Positions 33,615 through 42,724 of a stretch of 64,000 nucleotides of DNA are shown here, one piece after another. Positions within the stretch are counted from its first letter, which is position 1; each line of letters opens with the position of its first letter. The notes under the pieces were generated by a model, which worked only from the letters and a program-made list of their open reading frames with translations, was not told the origin of the DNA and did no database searches. The DNA is from Pseudolactococcus laudensis (GTDB lineage: Bacteria; Bacillota; Bacilli; Lactobacillales; Streptococcaceae): NCBI RefSeq assembly GCF_013449735.1, contig NZ_JACBNY010000003.1, forward strand, positions 113,861 to 177,860, written 5' to 3'. Both the position numbers and the translations under genes were made by a program.

Positions 33615-35984
33615 ATGATCAAAAAAGAATGGCAAGCCATCCGAAAAAATAAGTTTTTTATTGTCATTATTGTTGCGTTAGCAACAATACCAGCACTTTA
33701 TAATCTGATATTCCTCAGTTCAATGTGGGATCCGTACGGTAAAATATCCGACTTACCTGTTGCTGTAGTCAATGAAGACAAATCGGCAACGATTAACGGT
33801 AAAACAGTTAATCTGGGCGACGACCTAGTCGATGAATTGGGGAAAAGTCGTGATTTGGATTATCATTTTGTAAGTAATAGAACCGCACAAAAAGGGCTCA
33901 AAGATGATAAGTATTATATGCAAATCACAATTCCTAGTGATTTCTCAAAAAATGCAGGTAGTCTCGTAAGTAACGATCCGACTGATGCCGTGATTCATTA
34001 TCAAACATCTGTCGGTCATAACTTTATCGCAAGCAAAATGAGCGAATCTGCTATGGAAAAGCTAAAAGAAAAAGTTTCCGAAAACATCACCAAAACCTAC
34101 ACGAAAACGATTTTTGAAAATCTGACAACTTTGTCTGATGGTGTAACGAAGGCTGCAGATGGTAGCGATCAGTTAGTCAATGGTAGTGGTGAATTAAAAT
34201 CGGGTGCTAACCAAATCGCGACAAACTTAGATAAACTCTCATCATCAAGCTTGACTTTTAAAGACGGTGCAGAGACCTTGAACGTTGGTCTAGGCCAATA
34301 TACAGCTGGTGTGACAACGCTCTCTAATGGTGCCAATGATTTATCCCAAGCCGTTACCAAATACACCAACGGCGCTACTCAAGTTGCTGAAGGCAATAGT
34401 AAATTGAATGCGGCATCTGGTCAGTTATCAGAAAAACTCAATGATATTGACCAATTGGTAAAAGGCAGTTCAGACTTGAGTAATGGCTTGAGTGAACTGT
34501 CTAAAGGGATGACATTAGCACCAGACGTTCAAGCCAATATAGCCGCATTACAAGAGCAGTTATCACCACTTAATGAAGGCATTCAAGCTTATAATCAAAG
34601 TGTTCAAAATTCAGCGATTCCAGAAAGTTTAACACAAGACCTAATTAATATAGGTGCAACGCTCCAAAAAATGCAAGCAGACCAAGCAACAAAATTAACA
34701 ACACTTAAGGAAACGGATGCTTATAAAGGTGCATCTGAAGTTGATAAACAAACACTTGAGGGATTGATAACGATTGATAAAAATGAGTTCAATCTTTTAT
34801 CAACTGCTGCAAATGATTTACAAACACAGCTTACAGCTTTAAAAGCTGCGCAAGATGTCAATAAAGCAACCATTGCGAAAATTGCTGGCGGAAGTAATAT
34901 TGCTTTACCAGGAGCACATCAAGCGATTGCACAACTGTCAACAGGTTTAACGACTGCCAAAAATGCTGTAGATACGCAAATTTTACCAGGCGCGCAACAG
35001 ATCAGCGCCGGGACTGCCTTGCTCAAAAACCAATTAACAGCAGGTGTCTCACAATTTAGTACAGCAACTGCGCAATTAAATACAGGTGCTCAAAACTTAG
35101 TCAGCAACAACGCTCAGCTTACAGCTGGTGCTGCTAAACTTGCGACTGGTGCTAACCAATTGAACCAAAATTCAGCTAAATTACTAGAAGGTTCAGGACA
35201 GTTAGCAACTGGTGCAGGCCAAATTTCAAATGGTTCAACTCAGTTAGCAACTGGTGCTAATACTTTAACGACTGGTATCGGAACGCTCCAAAATGGTGCA
35301 AGTACATTAGCAACTGGCCTGGGTGAAGCCAAAACAAAACTCGCTACTAATCAAACTAAGCAAACCAACGCTGAAAAGATTGCTAAACCACTTAAATTGA
35401 CGCACACAGATAAAGATAACTCGCCTGAAAATGGTGTCGGTATGGCACCATACATGATGTCTGTTGCCTTGTTTGTCGGTGCAGTAGCGACAAACATGAT
35501 TATCTCAGGTACGCTATCAGGTGAAAAAGCTAAACATCGTCGTGATTATCTATTAGGTCGATTGGCTGTCAATGGCGTAATTGCTGTTGGTGAAGGTATC
35601 CTAGTTTATCTTGCGGTTCATGTTCTAGGGCTATCTGCTAATCATGAATTTGCCATGTTTGGTTTCACGATTCTGGTTGCCTTTACCTTTATGTTCATCG
35701 TGACATTCTTTAATACTTGGTTAGGAAAACCGGGTGCCTTCCTCATGCTGATTTTGCTCTTGTTACAACTAGCAGCCAGTGCAGGAACTTATCCACTTGC
35801 CTTGACAAGTACATTCTTCCAAAAAATTAATCCTTGGATGCCAATGACTTATGCTGTCACAGGATTCAGACAAGTGATTTCACTAACAGGACAAATTGGA
35901 CAAGAAACAGGAATTCTCCTTGTTTTGTCAATTATTTCTCTCGTCCTTCTTGCTCTAGTCGGCAACAAAAAAGCTAAATCTTAA
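33615..35984 (+). CDS. YhgE/Pip-family membrane protein
   Basis: The 789-residue protein has one N-terminal helix (about 14-36) followed by SSMWDPYGKISDLPVAVVNED, the family signature. A very long extracellular segment and five or six C-terminal helices (about 610-785) follow. The outer segment contains many short repeats of the type L-x-x-G-A-x-x-L (for example LATGANTLTTG), predicted to form coiled helices. The family includes lactococcal Pip, the membrane receptor needed by c2-type phages, and ESX/type VII-like YueB relatives. It may act in envelope transport, and phage reception is possible. GGAGAT precedes the ATG. Control by the divergent TetR regulator is likely. Confidence 0.88.
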   Translation: MIKKEWQAIRKNKFFIVIIVALATIPALYNLIFLSSMWDPYGKISDLPVAVVNEDKSATINGKTVNLGDDLVDELGKSRDLDYHFVSNRTAQKGLKDDKYYMQITIPSDFSKNAGSLVSNDPTDAVIHYQTSVGHNFIASKMSESAMEKLKEKVSENITKTYTKTIFENLTTLSDGVTKAADGSDQLVNGSGELKSGANQIATNLDKLSSSSLTFKDGAETLNVGLGQYTAGVTTLSNGANDLSQAVTKYTNGATQVAEGNSKLNAASGQLSEKLNDIDQLVKGSSDLSNGLSELSKGMTLAPDVQANIAALQEQLSPLNEGIQAYNQSVQNSAIPESLTQDLINIGATLQKMQADQATKLTTLKETDAYKGASEVDKQTLEGLITIDKNEFNLLSTAANDLQTQLTALKAAQDVNKATIAKIAGGSNIALPGAHQAIAQLSTGLTTAKNAVDTQILPGAQQISAGTALLKNQLTAGVSQFSTATAQLNTGAQNLVSNNAQLTAGAAKLATGANQLNQNSAKLLEGSGQLATGAGQISNGSTQLATGANTLTTGIGTLQNGASTLATGLGEAKTKLATNQTKQTNAEKIAKPLKLTHTDKDNSPENGVGMAPYMMSVALFVGAVATNMIISGTLSGEKAKHRRDYLLGRLAVNGVIAVGEGILVYLAVHVLGLSANHEFAMFGFTILVAFTFMFIVTFFNTWLGKPGAFLMLILLLLQLAASAGTYPLALTSTFFQKINPWMPMTYAVTGFRQVISLTGQIGQETGILLVLSIISLVLLALVGNKKAKS

Positions 35985-36003
35985 TCAGATTTAGCTTTTT
36001 TTT
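35967..36003. terminator. Bidirectional terminator yhgE / HAD gene
   Basis: AAAAAAGCTAAATC and GATTTAGCTTTTTT pair perfectly around seven bases. It overlaps the ends of both converging genes. Confidence 0.88.
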
Positions 36004-36814
36004 ATAGTAGCAGACTTTCAAGTGTTCTTGCGACACCATCTTCATCATTACTGTAAACAATTTGCTTATCAGCATGTGCAAGGAGTGTATCACTAGCATT
36101 TTTCATGGCATAACCAGTTCCAGCCAATTTAAGCATTTCAATGTCATTGTGTTCATCACCAAAAGCAATTAAGTCTGAGGTGTCTTGACCATTGAGTTTG
36201 AGTAAATGTTTAAGTGCTGAGGCTTTGCTGACACCTTTAGGAACGACTTCTAAAATACCATTTTGACCACCCCAGGCGCTGACGCTGACTTGACTACTAA
36301 AATAATCATCTATGTGGTTGGCTAACTGTAATTTATCTGTAAAACGTGTCTGAAGTAGAATGGCGTTAGGATCGTCGTCCAGTTTCTCCATCCGCATCTG
36401 ATGATAAGGTTCGAAGTTGCTGATACCGAAAAGGCTAGGACTAGCATGTTCAAAAGAATTAATGAAGAATTTACGGCGAAATTCTGCGGCTAGGAAATCA
36501 AGTTTAAAGGCTTGTTGCTTTTTAATTAGGTCAAAGACGAGAGATCTGTTAATGTGCTTAGACACAGCATGCTCCCAGTTTTTACCAGGAACGGTGGTCA
36601 TGGCACCATTGAAATTAATCATCGGTGTTTCAAGATTTAAATCGTTATAGATTTGAATCGCCATACGATAGGGACGACCTGTTGCGATAACTATCTGGTG
36701 GCCTTCTTTTCTGACTGATTGGAAGATGTTTTTTGTATAGTCTGATATGGTGACACCATCGGATTGCAAGGTTGTGCCATCAAGGTCAATGGCAATTAAT
36801 TTTTTGTTTGACAT
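36002..36814 (-). CDS. Cof-type HAD phosphatase
   Basis: The 270-residue protein has the HAD motif I IAIDLDGTTL at residues 7-16, motif II ATGRP, and the late motif AFGDEHNDIEMLKLAGTGYAMKNA. The insert between is the C2B cap of Cof/YidA-like sugar-phosphate and FMN phosphatases. The metabolite is not predictable. The gene is alone on the minus strand and is convergent with yhgE. Confidence 0.9.
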   Translation of the reverse strand: MSNKKLIAIDLDGTTLQSDGVTISDYTKNIFQSVRKEGHQIVIATGRPYRMAIQIYNDLNLETPMINFNGAMTTVPGKNWEHAVSKHINRSLVFDLIKKQQAFKLDFLAAEFRRKFFINSFEHASPSLFGISNFEPYHQMRMEKLDDDPNAILLQTRFTDKLQLANHIDDYFSSQVSVSAWGGQNGILEVVPKGVSKASALKHLLKLNGQDTSDLIAFGDEHNDIEMLKLAGTGYAMKNASDTLLAHADKQIVYSNDEDGVARTLESLLL

Positions 36815-36956
36815 GTATTGATTTTGCGTGAGTTAACACGAAGTTGAACTCAAGCCTTTCTAGTGTTGATTTTAGTGCTCTTTATTTAGTATAACATTTT
36901 TCAGAACGAACGCCAGTTTTTAGGAATCTTTGTCAGAATTAGATGTTATCTTATAA

Positions 36957-36969
36957 AAATCCGAACATT
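36957..36969 (+). promoter_or_regulatory. PurBox of the purine permease gene
   Basis: AAATCCGAACATT matches the PurR activator box AWWWCCGAACWWT at every position. Its centre is about 77 bases before the predicted transcription start. Confidence 0.8.
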
Positions 36970-37004
36970 TAATCAGGAAAGTCAGTTAATTCTGTGTGTT
37001 TCCC

Positions 37005-37033
37005 TTGAAAGTCCTGATAGCTTACATTAGAAT
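37005..37033 (+). promoter_or_regulatory. Promoter of the purine permease gene
   Basis: TTGAAA (37005-37010), a 17-base spacer and TAGAAT (37028-37033). Confidence 0.7.
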
Positions 37034-37075
37034 AGGTTAGTATTAATAATTTATTTTTTATGGAAGAAGGATATT

Positions 37076-38515
37076 ATGGATAAGTTTTTTAAACTTAAAG
37101 AGAGCGGCACAACAGTCAGTCGCGAGATTATGGCAGGATTGACAACGTTCTTTGCTATGAGCTATATTTTATTTGTCAATCCAGATATGTTATCGAAAAC
37201 TGGCATGCCTTATCAAGCTGTTTTCTTAGCGACAATCATTGCCTCTGTTATCGGGACTTTGATTATGGGACTTTTTGCTAACGTCCCTTATGCACAAGCG
37301 CCAGGTATGGGGCTGAATGCTTTCTTTACGTTTACAGTAGTTTTTGGCCTTGGTTATTCTTGGCAAGAAGCACTTGCGATGGTATTCATTTGTGGGATTA
37401 TCAATATTTTAATCACAGTGACTAAAATTCGTAAAATGATTATCAAAGCAATTCCTGAGAGCATCCAACACGCTATTGGTGGTGGTATCGGGGTCTTCAT
37501 TGCTTATATCGGAATTAAAAATGCTGGTCTATTGAAATTTACACTTGACCCAGGAACTTATACTGTTGTTGGTAAGGGTGCGGATAAAGGTACGGCAACA
37601 ATTGAAGGTGCTGCATCTGCTGTTCCGTCGTTGGTTAACTTTAACCAACCAGCTGTTCTTGTCGCTTTAATTGGTATTGCTATTACTGTGATTTTGGTTG
37701 TTAAAAATGTTAAAGGAGCGATTTTAATTTCAATCGTTGCCACAACTATTTTGGCAATTTTCGCTGGTGTGGTTGATTTAAGCGCAATTGACTTTAAAGC
37801 AAACTCCCTTGGTTCAGCTTTTAATGAATTAGGTGAAACTTTTGGTGCTGCTTTTAGTCACAAAGGAATGGGAACGTTATTCTCTGATTCTGCTAAAATT
37901 CCACAAGTCTTGATGACAATTCTAGCTTTCTCATTGTCTGACACTTTTGATACTATTGGGACATTCATCGGAACAGGTCGTCGTTCAGGTATCTTCTCAG
38001 AAGAAGATGAAGCGTCTCTTGAAAATGGTTCTGGTTTCTCATCTAAAATGGATAAAGCCTTGTTTGCAGATGCGACAGCAACTTCTATTGGTGCGATTTT
38101 TGGAACATCTAATACAACGACTTATGTTGAATCGGCAGCAGGTATTGGTGCCGGTGGTCGTACTGGTTTGACATCAGTTGTTACAGCTATCTGTTTCCTC
38201 TTGTCATCAGTTTTACTACCATTTATCTCAATCGTGCCGAGTGCAGCAACAGCACCAGTTTTAATCATCGTTGGTGTCATGATGCTTGGCTCATTTAAAG
38301 AAATCAACTGGACTGATTTGGAAGAAGCGATTCCTGCTTTCTTCGCATCAATCTTTATGGGTCTTGCTTACAGCATCTCATACGGTATCGCTGCAGGTTT
38401 CATCTTCTTCGCTATCACAAAAGTTGTAACAGGTAAAGCCAAAGAAGTTAGCCCAATCATCTGGGTGGTCAACTTCCTGTTTATCCTTAACTTTATTATC
38501 TTGGCAATCATCTGA
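37076..38515 (+). CDS. pbuG: AzgA/PbuG-type hypoxanthine-guanine permease (NCS2-like)
   Basis: A 479-residue carrier with 12 or more helices. Conserved parts are TTFFAMSYILFVNPDML, QAPGMGLNAFFTFTVV, ESIQHAIGGGIGVFIAYIG, SDTFDTIGTFIGTGRRSG and TSNTTTYVESAAGIGAGGRTGLT, all typical of the AzgA/PbuG subfamily that takes up hypoxanthine, guanine and adenine with protons. A perfect PurBox at the correct distance marks it as a PurR regulon member, which supports purine uptake. GAAGAAGG lies before the ATG. Confidence 0.9.
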   Translation: MDKFFKLKESGTTVSREIMAGLTTFFAMSYILFVNPDMLSKTGMPYQAVFLATIIASVIGTLIMGLFANVPYAQAPGMGLNAFFTFTVVFGLGYSWQEALAMVFICGIINILITVTKIRKMIIKAIPESIQHAIGGGIGVFIAYIGIKNAGLLKFTLDPGTYTVVGKGADKGTATIEGAASAVPSLVNFNQPAVLVALIGIAITVILVVKNVKGAILISIVATTILAIFAGVVDLSAIDFKANSLGSAFNELGETFGAAFSHKGMGTLFSDSAKIPQVLMTILAFSLSDTFDTIGTFIGTGRRSGIFSEEDEASLENGSGFSSKMDKALFADATATSIGAIFGTSNTTTYVESAAGIGAGGRTGLTSVVTAICFLLSSVLLPFISIVPSAATAPVLIIVGVMMLGSFKEINWTDLEEAIPAFFASIFMGLAYSISYGIAAGFIFFAITKVVTGKAKEVSPIIWVVNFLFILNFIILAII

Positions 38516-38573
38516 TATCCTTTTGGTAGAGCTGAGTATTTCGCTAAGCCTTACCAAATTGTGACAAAATCTT

Positions 38574-38605
38574 AAAGCGTTCGTAAACTATTACGACGTT
38601 TTTTT
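38574..38605 (+). terminator. Terminator of pbuG
   Basis: AAAGCGTTCGTAA folds onto TTACGACGTTTTTTT with one bulged base, followed by the T-run. An extended -10 for ispG (TGATATAAT, ending at 38613) begins immediately after it. Confidence 0.7.
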
Positions 38606-38657
38606 GATATAATTTAGAAGGTAACGTTTTTAGTTAAGAAAGAAAGTAGGTCAGATT

Positions 38658-39794
38658 TTGACTTTAACACATAGAAGAAAGACTCGTGCTGTCAAAGTTG
38701 GTGATGGTCCAAATGCTGTCATCATTGGTGGTCGTAACAAAGTGATTTTGCAATCCATGTGTACGACTAAGACACAGGATGTCGCAGCAACTGTTGAGCA
38801 AATCAATCAGCTTGAAGAAGCGGGCTGTCAATTAGTACGTGTTGCTGTGCCAGATATGGAAGCGGCGATTGCGATTAAAGAGATTAAAGCTCAGATTAAT
38901 ATTCCTTTAGTGGCAGATATTCACTTTGACTATCGTTTGGCTTTGCAAGCTATCGAGTCAGGTGTTGATAAAATTCGGATTAATCCTGGGAATATTGGTC
39001 GTAAAGACCGTGTGGCTAAAGTTGTAGAGGCTTGTAAAGCACATAATATTCCGATTCGTATTGGGGTCAATGCAGGCTCACTTGAAAAGAAATTTTTGCA
39101 AAAATATGGCTATCCAACTGCCCAAGGGATGTTGGAATCAGCGATTGAGCACGTTGAAATCCTAGAAGAATTGGATTTTCATGACATCATCATTTCGATG
39201 AAAGCATCCAATGTTGAATTGGCACTTGAAGCTTATAAATTAGCTGCTGAACGCTTTGATTATCCCCTTCATTTAGGGATTACAGAGGCTGGTCCTTTGT
39301 TTTCTGGCTCTGTTAAATCAGCAGCTGGTATGGGTGCGCTTTTGTCACTTGGTATCGGTGATACCATGCGGATTTCTTTGTCGGCTGATCCGCGTGAAGA
39401 GATCAAGGTTGGTCGTGAAGTCATTAAATCATTTGGTTTGATTGATAATGCGGCAACACTTGTCTCTTGCCCAACTTGTGGTCGGATTGAAATTGATTTA
39501 ATTCCAATCGCACAAGAACTTGAAGAATATATCGCCAATATTAAGGCACCTATTACCGTTGCGATTCTTGGTTGTGGTGTTAATGGTCCAGGTGAAGCGC
39601 GTGAAGCTGATATCGGTCTTGCGGGTGGTGCAGGTAAAGGTATGCTCTTTAAAAAAGGTAAAATCATCAAGACAGTGGACGAGGCTGTCATGTTAGAAGA
39701 ATTTAAAGCTGAAATTGACGCCATGTACAAACATTACCAAGAAACGGGTAAGTTACATGACGATGAAACAGTTGACGCTGGAGAAGATAATTAA
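38658..39794 (+). CDS. ispG: 4-hydroxy-3-methylbut-2-enyl diphosphate synthase IspG (GcpE)
   Basis: The 378-residue protein is a full-length IspG, a [4Fe-4S] enzyme of the non-mevalonate (MEP) isoprenoid pathway. It has the TIM-barrel opening [43 protein letters not shown] and [11 protein letters not shown]. The cluster cysteines are in SCPTCGR and [18 protein letters not shown], and [17 protein letters not shown] lies between. Start is a TTG at 38658 with AAGTAGG upstream. It has its own extended -10 promoter and terminator. Lactococci and streptococci normally make isoprenoids by mevalonate, so an intact MEP enzyme here is notable. Confidence 0.92.
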   Translation: MTLTHRRKTRAVKVGDGPNAVIIGGRNKVILQSMCTTKTQDVAATVEQINQLEEAGCQLVRVAVPDMEAAIAIKEIKAQINIPLVADIHFDYRLALQAIESGVDKIRINPGNIGRKDRVAKVVEACKAHNIPIRIGVNAGSLEKKFLQKYGYPTAQGMLESAIEHVEILEELDFHDIIISMKASNVELALEAYKLAAERFDYPLHLGITEAGPLFSGSVKSAAGMGALLSLGIGDTMRISLSADPREEIKVGREVIKSFGLIDNAATLVSCPTCGRIEIDLIPIAQELEEYIANIKAPITVAILGCGVNGPGEAREADIGLAGGAGKGMLFKKGKIIKTVDEAVMLEEFKAEIDAMYKHYQETGKLHDDETVDAGEDN

Positions 39795-39847
39795 ATCTTA
39801 GATTATCAAAGTGGTTGGAACAATTGTTCTCAATCACTGAAAGAGAG

Positions 39848-39893
39848 AAGCAAATTAGGCAATCAAAGTGATTGAGCTAGTTTGCTTTTTTTC
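39848..39893 (+). terminator. Terminator of ispG
   Basis: AAGCAAATTAG and CTAGTTTGCTT form the lower stem, CAATC/GATTG the upper stem, and a T-run follows. Confidence 0.75.
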
Positions 39894-39910
39894 TTTCGGT
39901 TATTGTTTTA

Positions 39911-39992
39911 CGGAATTTGCATTGATTTTTAGGAAACATGCGAATTTCGTACAGAAATAACAGTTTTTCCAAGCGTATTTTGTGCCATGTCA
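39911..39992. repeat. Degenerate copies of the 30-bp intergenic repeat upstream of purF
   Basis: CGGAATTTGCATTGATTTTT at 39911 and CGAATTTCGTACAGAAATAA at 39941 are 30 bases apart, followed by a partial unit with GTATTTTGTGCCA near 39975. They resemble the two alternating unit types of the array at 45670-45810. The 383-base gap 39795-40177 otherwise holds only the ispG terminator and the purF control region. Confidence 0.4.
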
Positions 39993-40015
39993 ACTGCTAA
40001 ATCAGAAAACATGTA

Positions 40016-40028
40016 AAAACCGAACAAT
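40016..40028 (+). promoter_or_regulatory. PurBox of purF
   Basis: AAAACCGAACAAT matches AWWWCCGAACWWT at every position. A -10 (TAAAAT at 40087-40092) places the box centre about 77 bases before the start. There is no good -35, as expected for a promoter that needs PurR. Confidence 0.8.
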
Positions 40029-40177
40029 TACTCTGTATTGTCTCTTAAATCAAAGATTTTTACTGTATTTTGCTTAACAATAAGTGTAAAATAAAGGTCA
40101 TGAGATGTTTCTAAAGTCCTGTTATAGCAATTGACAGATATTTAGAAATCACAGAAAAATTTAAAGAATGGTGCAAA

Positions 40178-41605
40178 ATGACTTACGAAGTAAAATCACT
40201 TAACGAAGAATGTGGTCTATTTGGTGTTTGGGGGCATCCCGAAGCTGCCAGGCTAACTTATTTTGGCTTGCATGCTTTACAACATCGAGGCCAGGAAGGC
40301 GCAGGCATCATCTCAAATGATAAAGGGAAACTCAAGGGTCATCGTGACCTTGGACTCTTATCAGAAGTCTTTAGAGATGAAAAGCATCTTGAGAAATTGA
40401 CAGGCCACGCAGCAATCGGCCATGTCCGTTATGCAACAGCAGGTTCAGCGTCAATTGATAATGTGCAACCATTTTTATTCAATTTTTACGACGGTCAGCT
40501 CGGACTTTGTCATAATGGTAATTTGACTAATACGCGAACATTAAAACGTGAATTAGAATCTAAAGGTGCGATTTTCCACAGCAACTCAGATACGGAAATT
40601 CTCATGCATTTAATTCGTTGTGGTTTTTCGACTAACCTCATGGACAATGTTAAATCTGCGCTTAACACGGTTAAAGGTGGCTTTGCTTATCTTTTAATGA
40701 CAGACGATAAAATCATCGCAGCACTTGACCCTAATGGGTTCAGACCACTTTCAATTGGTCAGCTGACGAATGGTGCCTATGTTATTGCCAGTGAAACTTG
40801 TGCTTTGGATGTTGTGGGTGCAACCTTTGTTCAGGATGTCCTACCTGGTCAAGTCGTGACCATTGACGATAAAGGTGTTCATGTTGATACCTATACGACC
40901 GATGTTGACATGAAAATTTGTAGCATGGAGTTCATCTATTTTGCACGCCCTGATAGCAATATCAATGGCGTCAATATCCATACAGCTCGAAAAAATATGG
41001 GGCGTCTCTTAGCTAAGGAAAATCCACATATTGAAGCAGATATCGTCGTCGGTGTGCCTAATTCATCGCTTTCTGCAGCCTCAGGTTTTGCAGAAGAGTC
41101 AGGACTGCCTTACGAAATGGGCTTGGTCAAAAACCAGTACATCCAACGCACCTTCATCCAACCCACACAGGAATTACGTGAGCAAGGCGTTCGGATGAAA
41201 CTCTCAGGCGTTCGCAGTGTTGTCGCCGGCAAGCGCGTTGTCATGGTAGATGACTCTATCGTGCGTGGTACGACCTCAAAACGAATCGTCAAACTCCTTA
41301 AAGAAGCAGGCGCAGCAGAAGTCCACGTCGTCATTGCAAGCCCACCCCTTGCTTATCCATGTTTCTATGGCATTGACATTCAAACGCGTCAGGAACTCAT
41401 CGCAGCTAACCACACTGTACCAGAAATCAATGAAATCATCGGCTCAGATAGCCTCCATTTCTTGTCAATAGACGGCTTGAAAGACGCTATTGGCCTAGGT
41501 GACCAAATCTGTACCTCTTATTTCGACGGCATTTACCCAACCCCACTCTATGATTACGAACACGATTATAACATCGGGTTGAAAGAAAAAGTATCCTTTT
41601 ATTAA
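40178..41605 (+). CDS. purF: Amidophosphoribosyltransferase
   Basis: The 475-residue enzyme makes 5-phosphoribosylamine from PRPP and glutamine, the first step of purine synthesis. An 11-residue propeptide precedes the catalytic C12 in EECGLFGVWGH, which heads the N-terminal glutaminase domain (to about 230). The phosphoribosyltransferase domain carries the PRPP loop VVMVDDSIVRGTTSKRIV. The gene stands alone here, not inside a larger pur operon, and is under a perfect PurBox. Confidence 0.96.
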   Translation: MTYEVKSLNEECGLFGVWGHPEAARLTYFGLHALQHRGQEGAGIISNDKGKLKGHRDLGLLSEVFRDEKHLEKLTGHAAIGHVRYATAGSASIDNVQPFLFNFYDGQLGLCHNGNLTNTRTLKRELESKGAIFHSNSDTEILMHLIRCGFSTNLMDNVKSALNTVKGGFAYLLMTDDKIIAALDPNGFRPLSIGQLTNGAYVIASETCALDVVGATFVQDVLPGQVVTIDDKGVHVDTYTTDVDMKICSMEFIYFARPDSNINGVNIHTARKNMGRLLAKENPHIEADIVVGVPNSSLSAASGFAEESGLPYEMGLVKNQYIQRTFIQPTQELREQGVRMKLSGVRSVVAGKRVVMVDDSIVRGTTSKRIVKLLKEAGAAEVHVVIASPPLAYPCFYGIDIQTRQELIAANHTVPEINEIIGSDSLHFLSIDGLKDAIGLGDQICTSYFDGIYPTPLYDYEHDYNIGLKEKVSFY

Positions 41606-41610
41606 TTTGG

Positions 41611-41647
41611 AAAATGTAGTCTGAGTTCATGCTCAGACTGCATTTTT
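41611..41647 (+). terminator. purF terminator
   Basis: AAAATGTAGTCTGAG pairs with CTCAGACTGCATTTTT apart from one mismatch, with T bases at the end. Confidence 0.8.
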
Positions 41648-41718
41648 AACATCTGGAGACTTCCAGACTCAGAAAAACTATCGCTGAGTGCAATTCTAGC
41701 AACTCATAAAAAGGGATA

Positions 41719-41727
41719 TGTTATAAT
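41719..41727 (+). promoter_or_regulatory. Extended -10 directly before the ArAE gene
   Basis: TGTTATAAT ends at 41727, five bases before the ATG at 41733. The transcript would begin at or next to the start codon. Confidence 0.5.
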
Positions 41728-41732
41728 AAACT

Positions 41733-42719
41733 ATGAAGATTTTACCGAAAGATTTTAAGATAGGTCCACGAACGGTCAAGACAGTCATTGCGGCTAGTCT
41801 GGCCATTATCATTGCAAACGCCTTACATTTAGAATATGCTACAGCCGCAGGTATCATTGCGATATTAAGTGTTGGTAATACAAAAAAATCAACCTATCAA
41901 AGTGGTAAGAATCGCTTACTTAATTTTTTAGCTGCCATGATTATATCGGTTGTGTTGTTCTCAATTTTAGGTCATCATGTCTTGGTATTTGGTCTTTTTC
42001 TACTGATTTTTATACCCTATTCTGCTGCTTGTGGCATGTCAGAAGGGATTGCACCCAATGCAGTCCTAGTGACACATCTTTTGATAGCTACCCAAATCAC
42101 ACCTCAGCTTTTGCTTAATGAATTCTTGCTTAATTTTATCGCTATATCCTTAGCATTTATCGTTAATCTCAGAATGCCTAATCTTCAGGAAGAATTATCG
42201 GAACGAGAAAAACGAGTGGAGCATCATTTTAGAGATTTGTTTAAGCGCTTGAGTTTTATTATGAACAAACAATCTGAGCAAGCACATTTTTTACATAAAG
42301 TAGAGGATTTAGAGCAGTATATTTCTGAAAGTTTAGCTTTAGCAAGAACACATATGGATAATCGATTTGGCGATGGTGGTGCAGGGACTAGTTATGATTA
42401 CTTTGCCATGCGTGCCACACAAGTTGAAATTTTCCATGAAATCGCTGAAATTTTACTTCAAATCGAAGTTACTGTCCAAAAAGATCAGTTGACAGCCTTG
42501 AACCAACTCTTTAAGGAGATTGGCAAAAGTTATGCTAAAGATAACGATGGAAAAGCGCTGATGCAACAAGTAAAAGAAACACTGGACATCTATCGAGCTA
42601 GCGACCTACCCAAAACCCGTGAAGAGTTTGAAGCACGTGCAAGACTTTTTCAGATTTTACAGCTGATTCAGACCTTCATTCAAATTAAACGAGACTACAT
42701 CCTAGAAAGTGAAACATAA
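41733..42719 (+). CDS. Aromatic acid exporter family protein (DUF939/ArAE_1)
   Basis: The 328-residue protein has five or six N-terminal helices (about 18-140), including GPRTVKTVIAASLAIIIANALHLEYATAAGIIAILSV, and a C-terminal cytoplasmic helical domain (ArAE_1_C, about 155-325). Family members resemble half-size fusaric-acid or aromatic-acid exporters. No ribosome site is present and the promoter -10 abuts the start codon. The EamA exporter gene follows after five bases, so the two share a transcript. The exported compound is unknown. Confidence 0.8.
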   Translation: MKILPKDFKIGPRTVKTVIAASLAIIIANALHLEYATAAGIIAILSVGNTKKSTYQSGKNRLLNFLAAMIISVVLFSILGHHVLVFGLFLLIFIPYSAACGMSEGIAPNAVLVTHLLIATQITPQLLLNEFLLNFIAISLAFIVNLRMPNLQEELSEREKRVEHHFRDLFKRLSFIMNKQSEQAHFLHKVEDLEQYISESLALARTHMDNRFGDGGAGTSYDYFAMRATQVEIFHEIAEILLQIEVTVQKDQLTALNQLFKEIGKSYAKDNDGKALMQQVKETLDIYRASDLPKTREEFEARARLFQILQLIQTFIQIKRDYILESET

Positions 42720-42724
42720 GTGCG

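Noticed and set aside
36815..37075. Purine riboswitch before the purine permease
   Set aside because: No aptamer-like three-way junction is seen, and a perfect PurBox at the right distance explains control.
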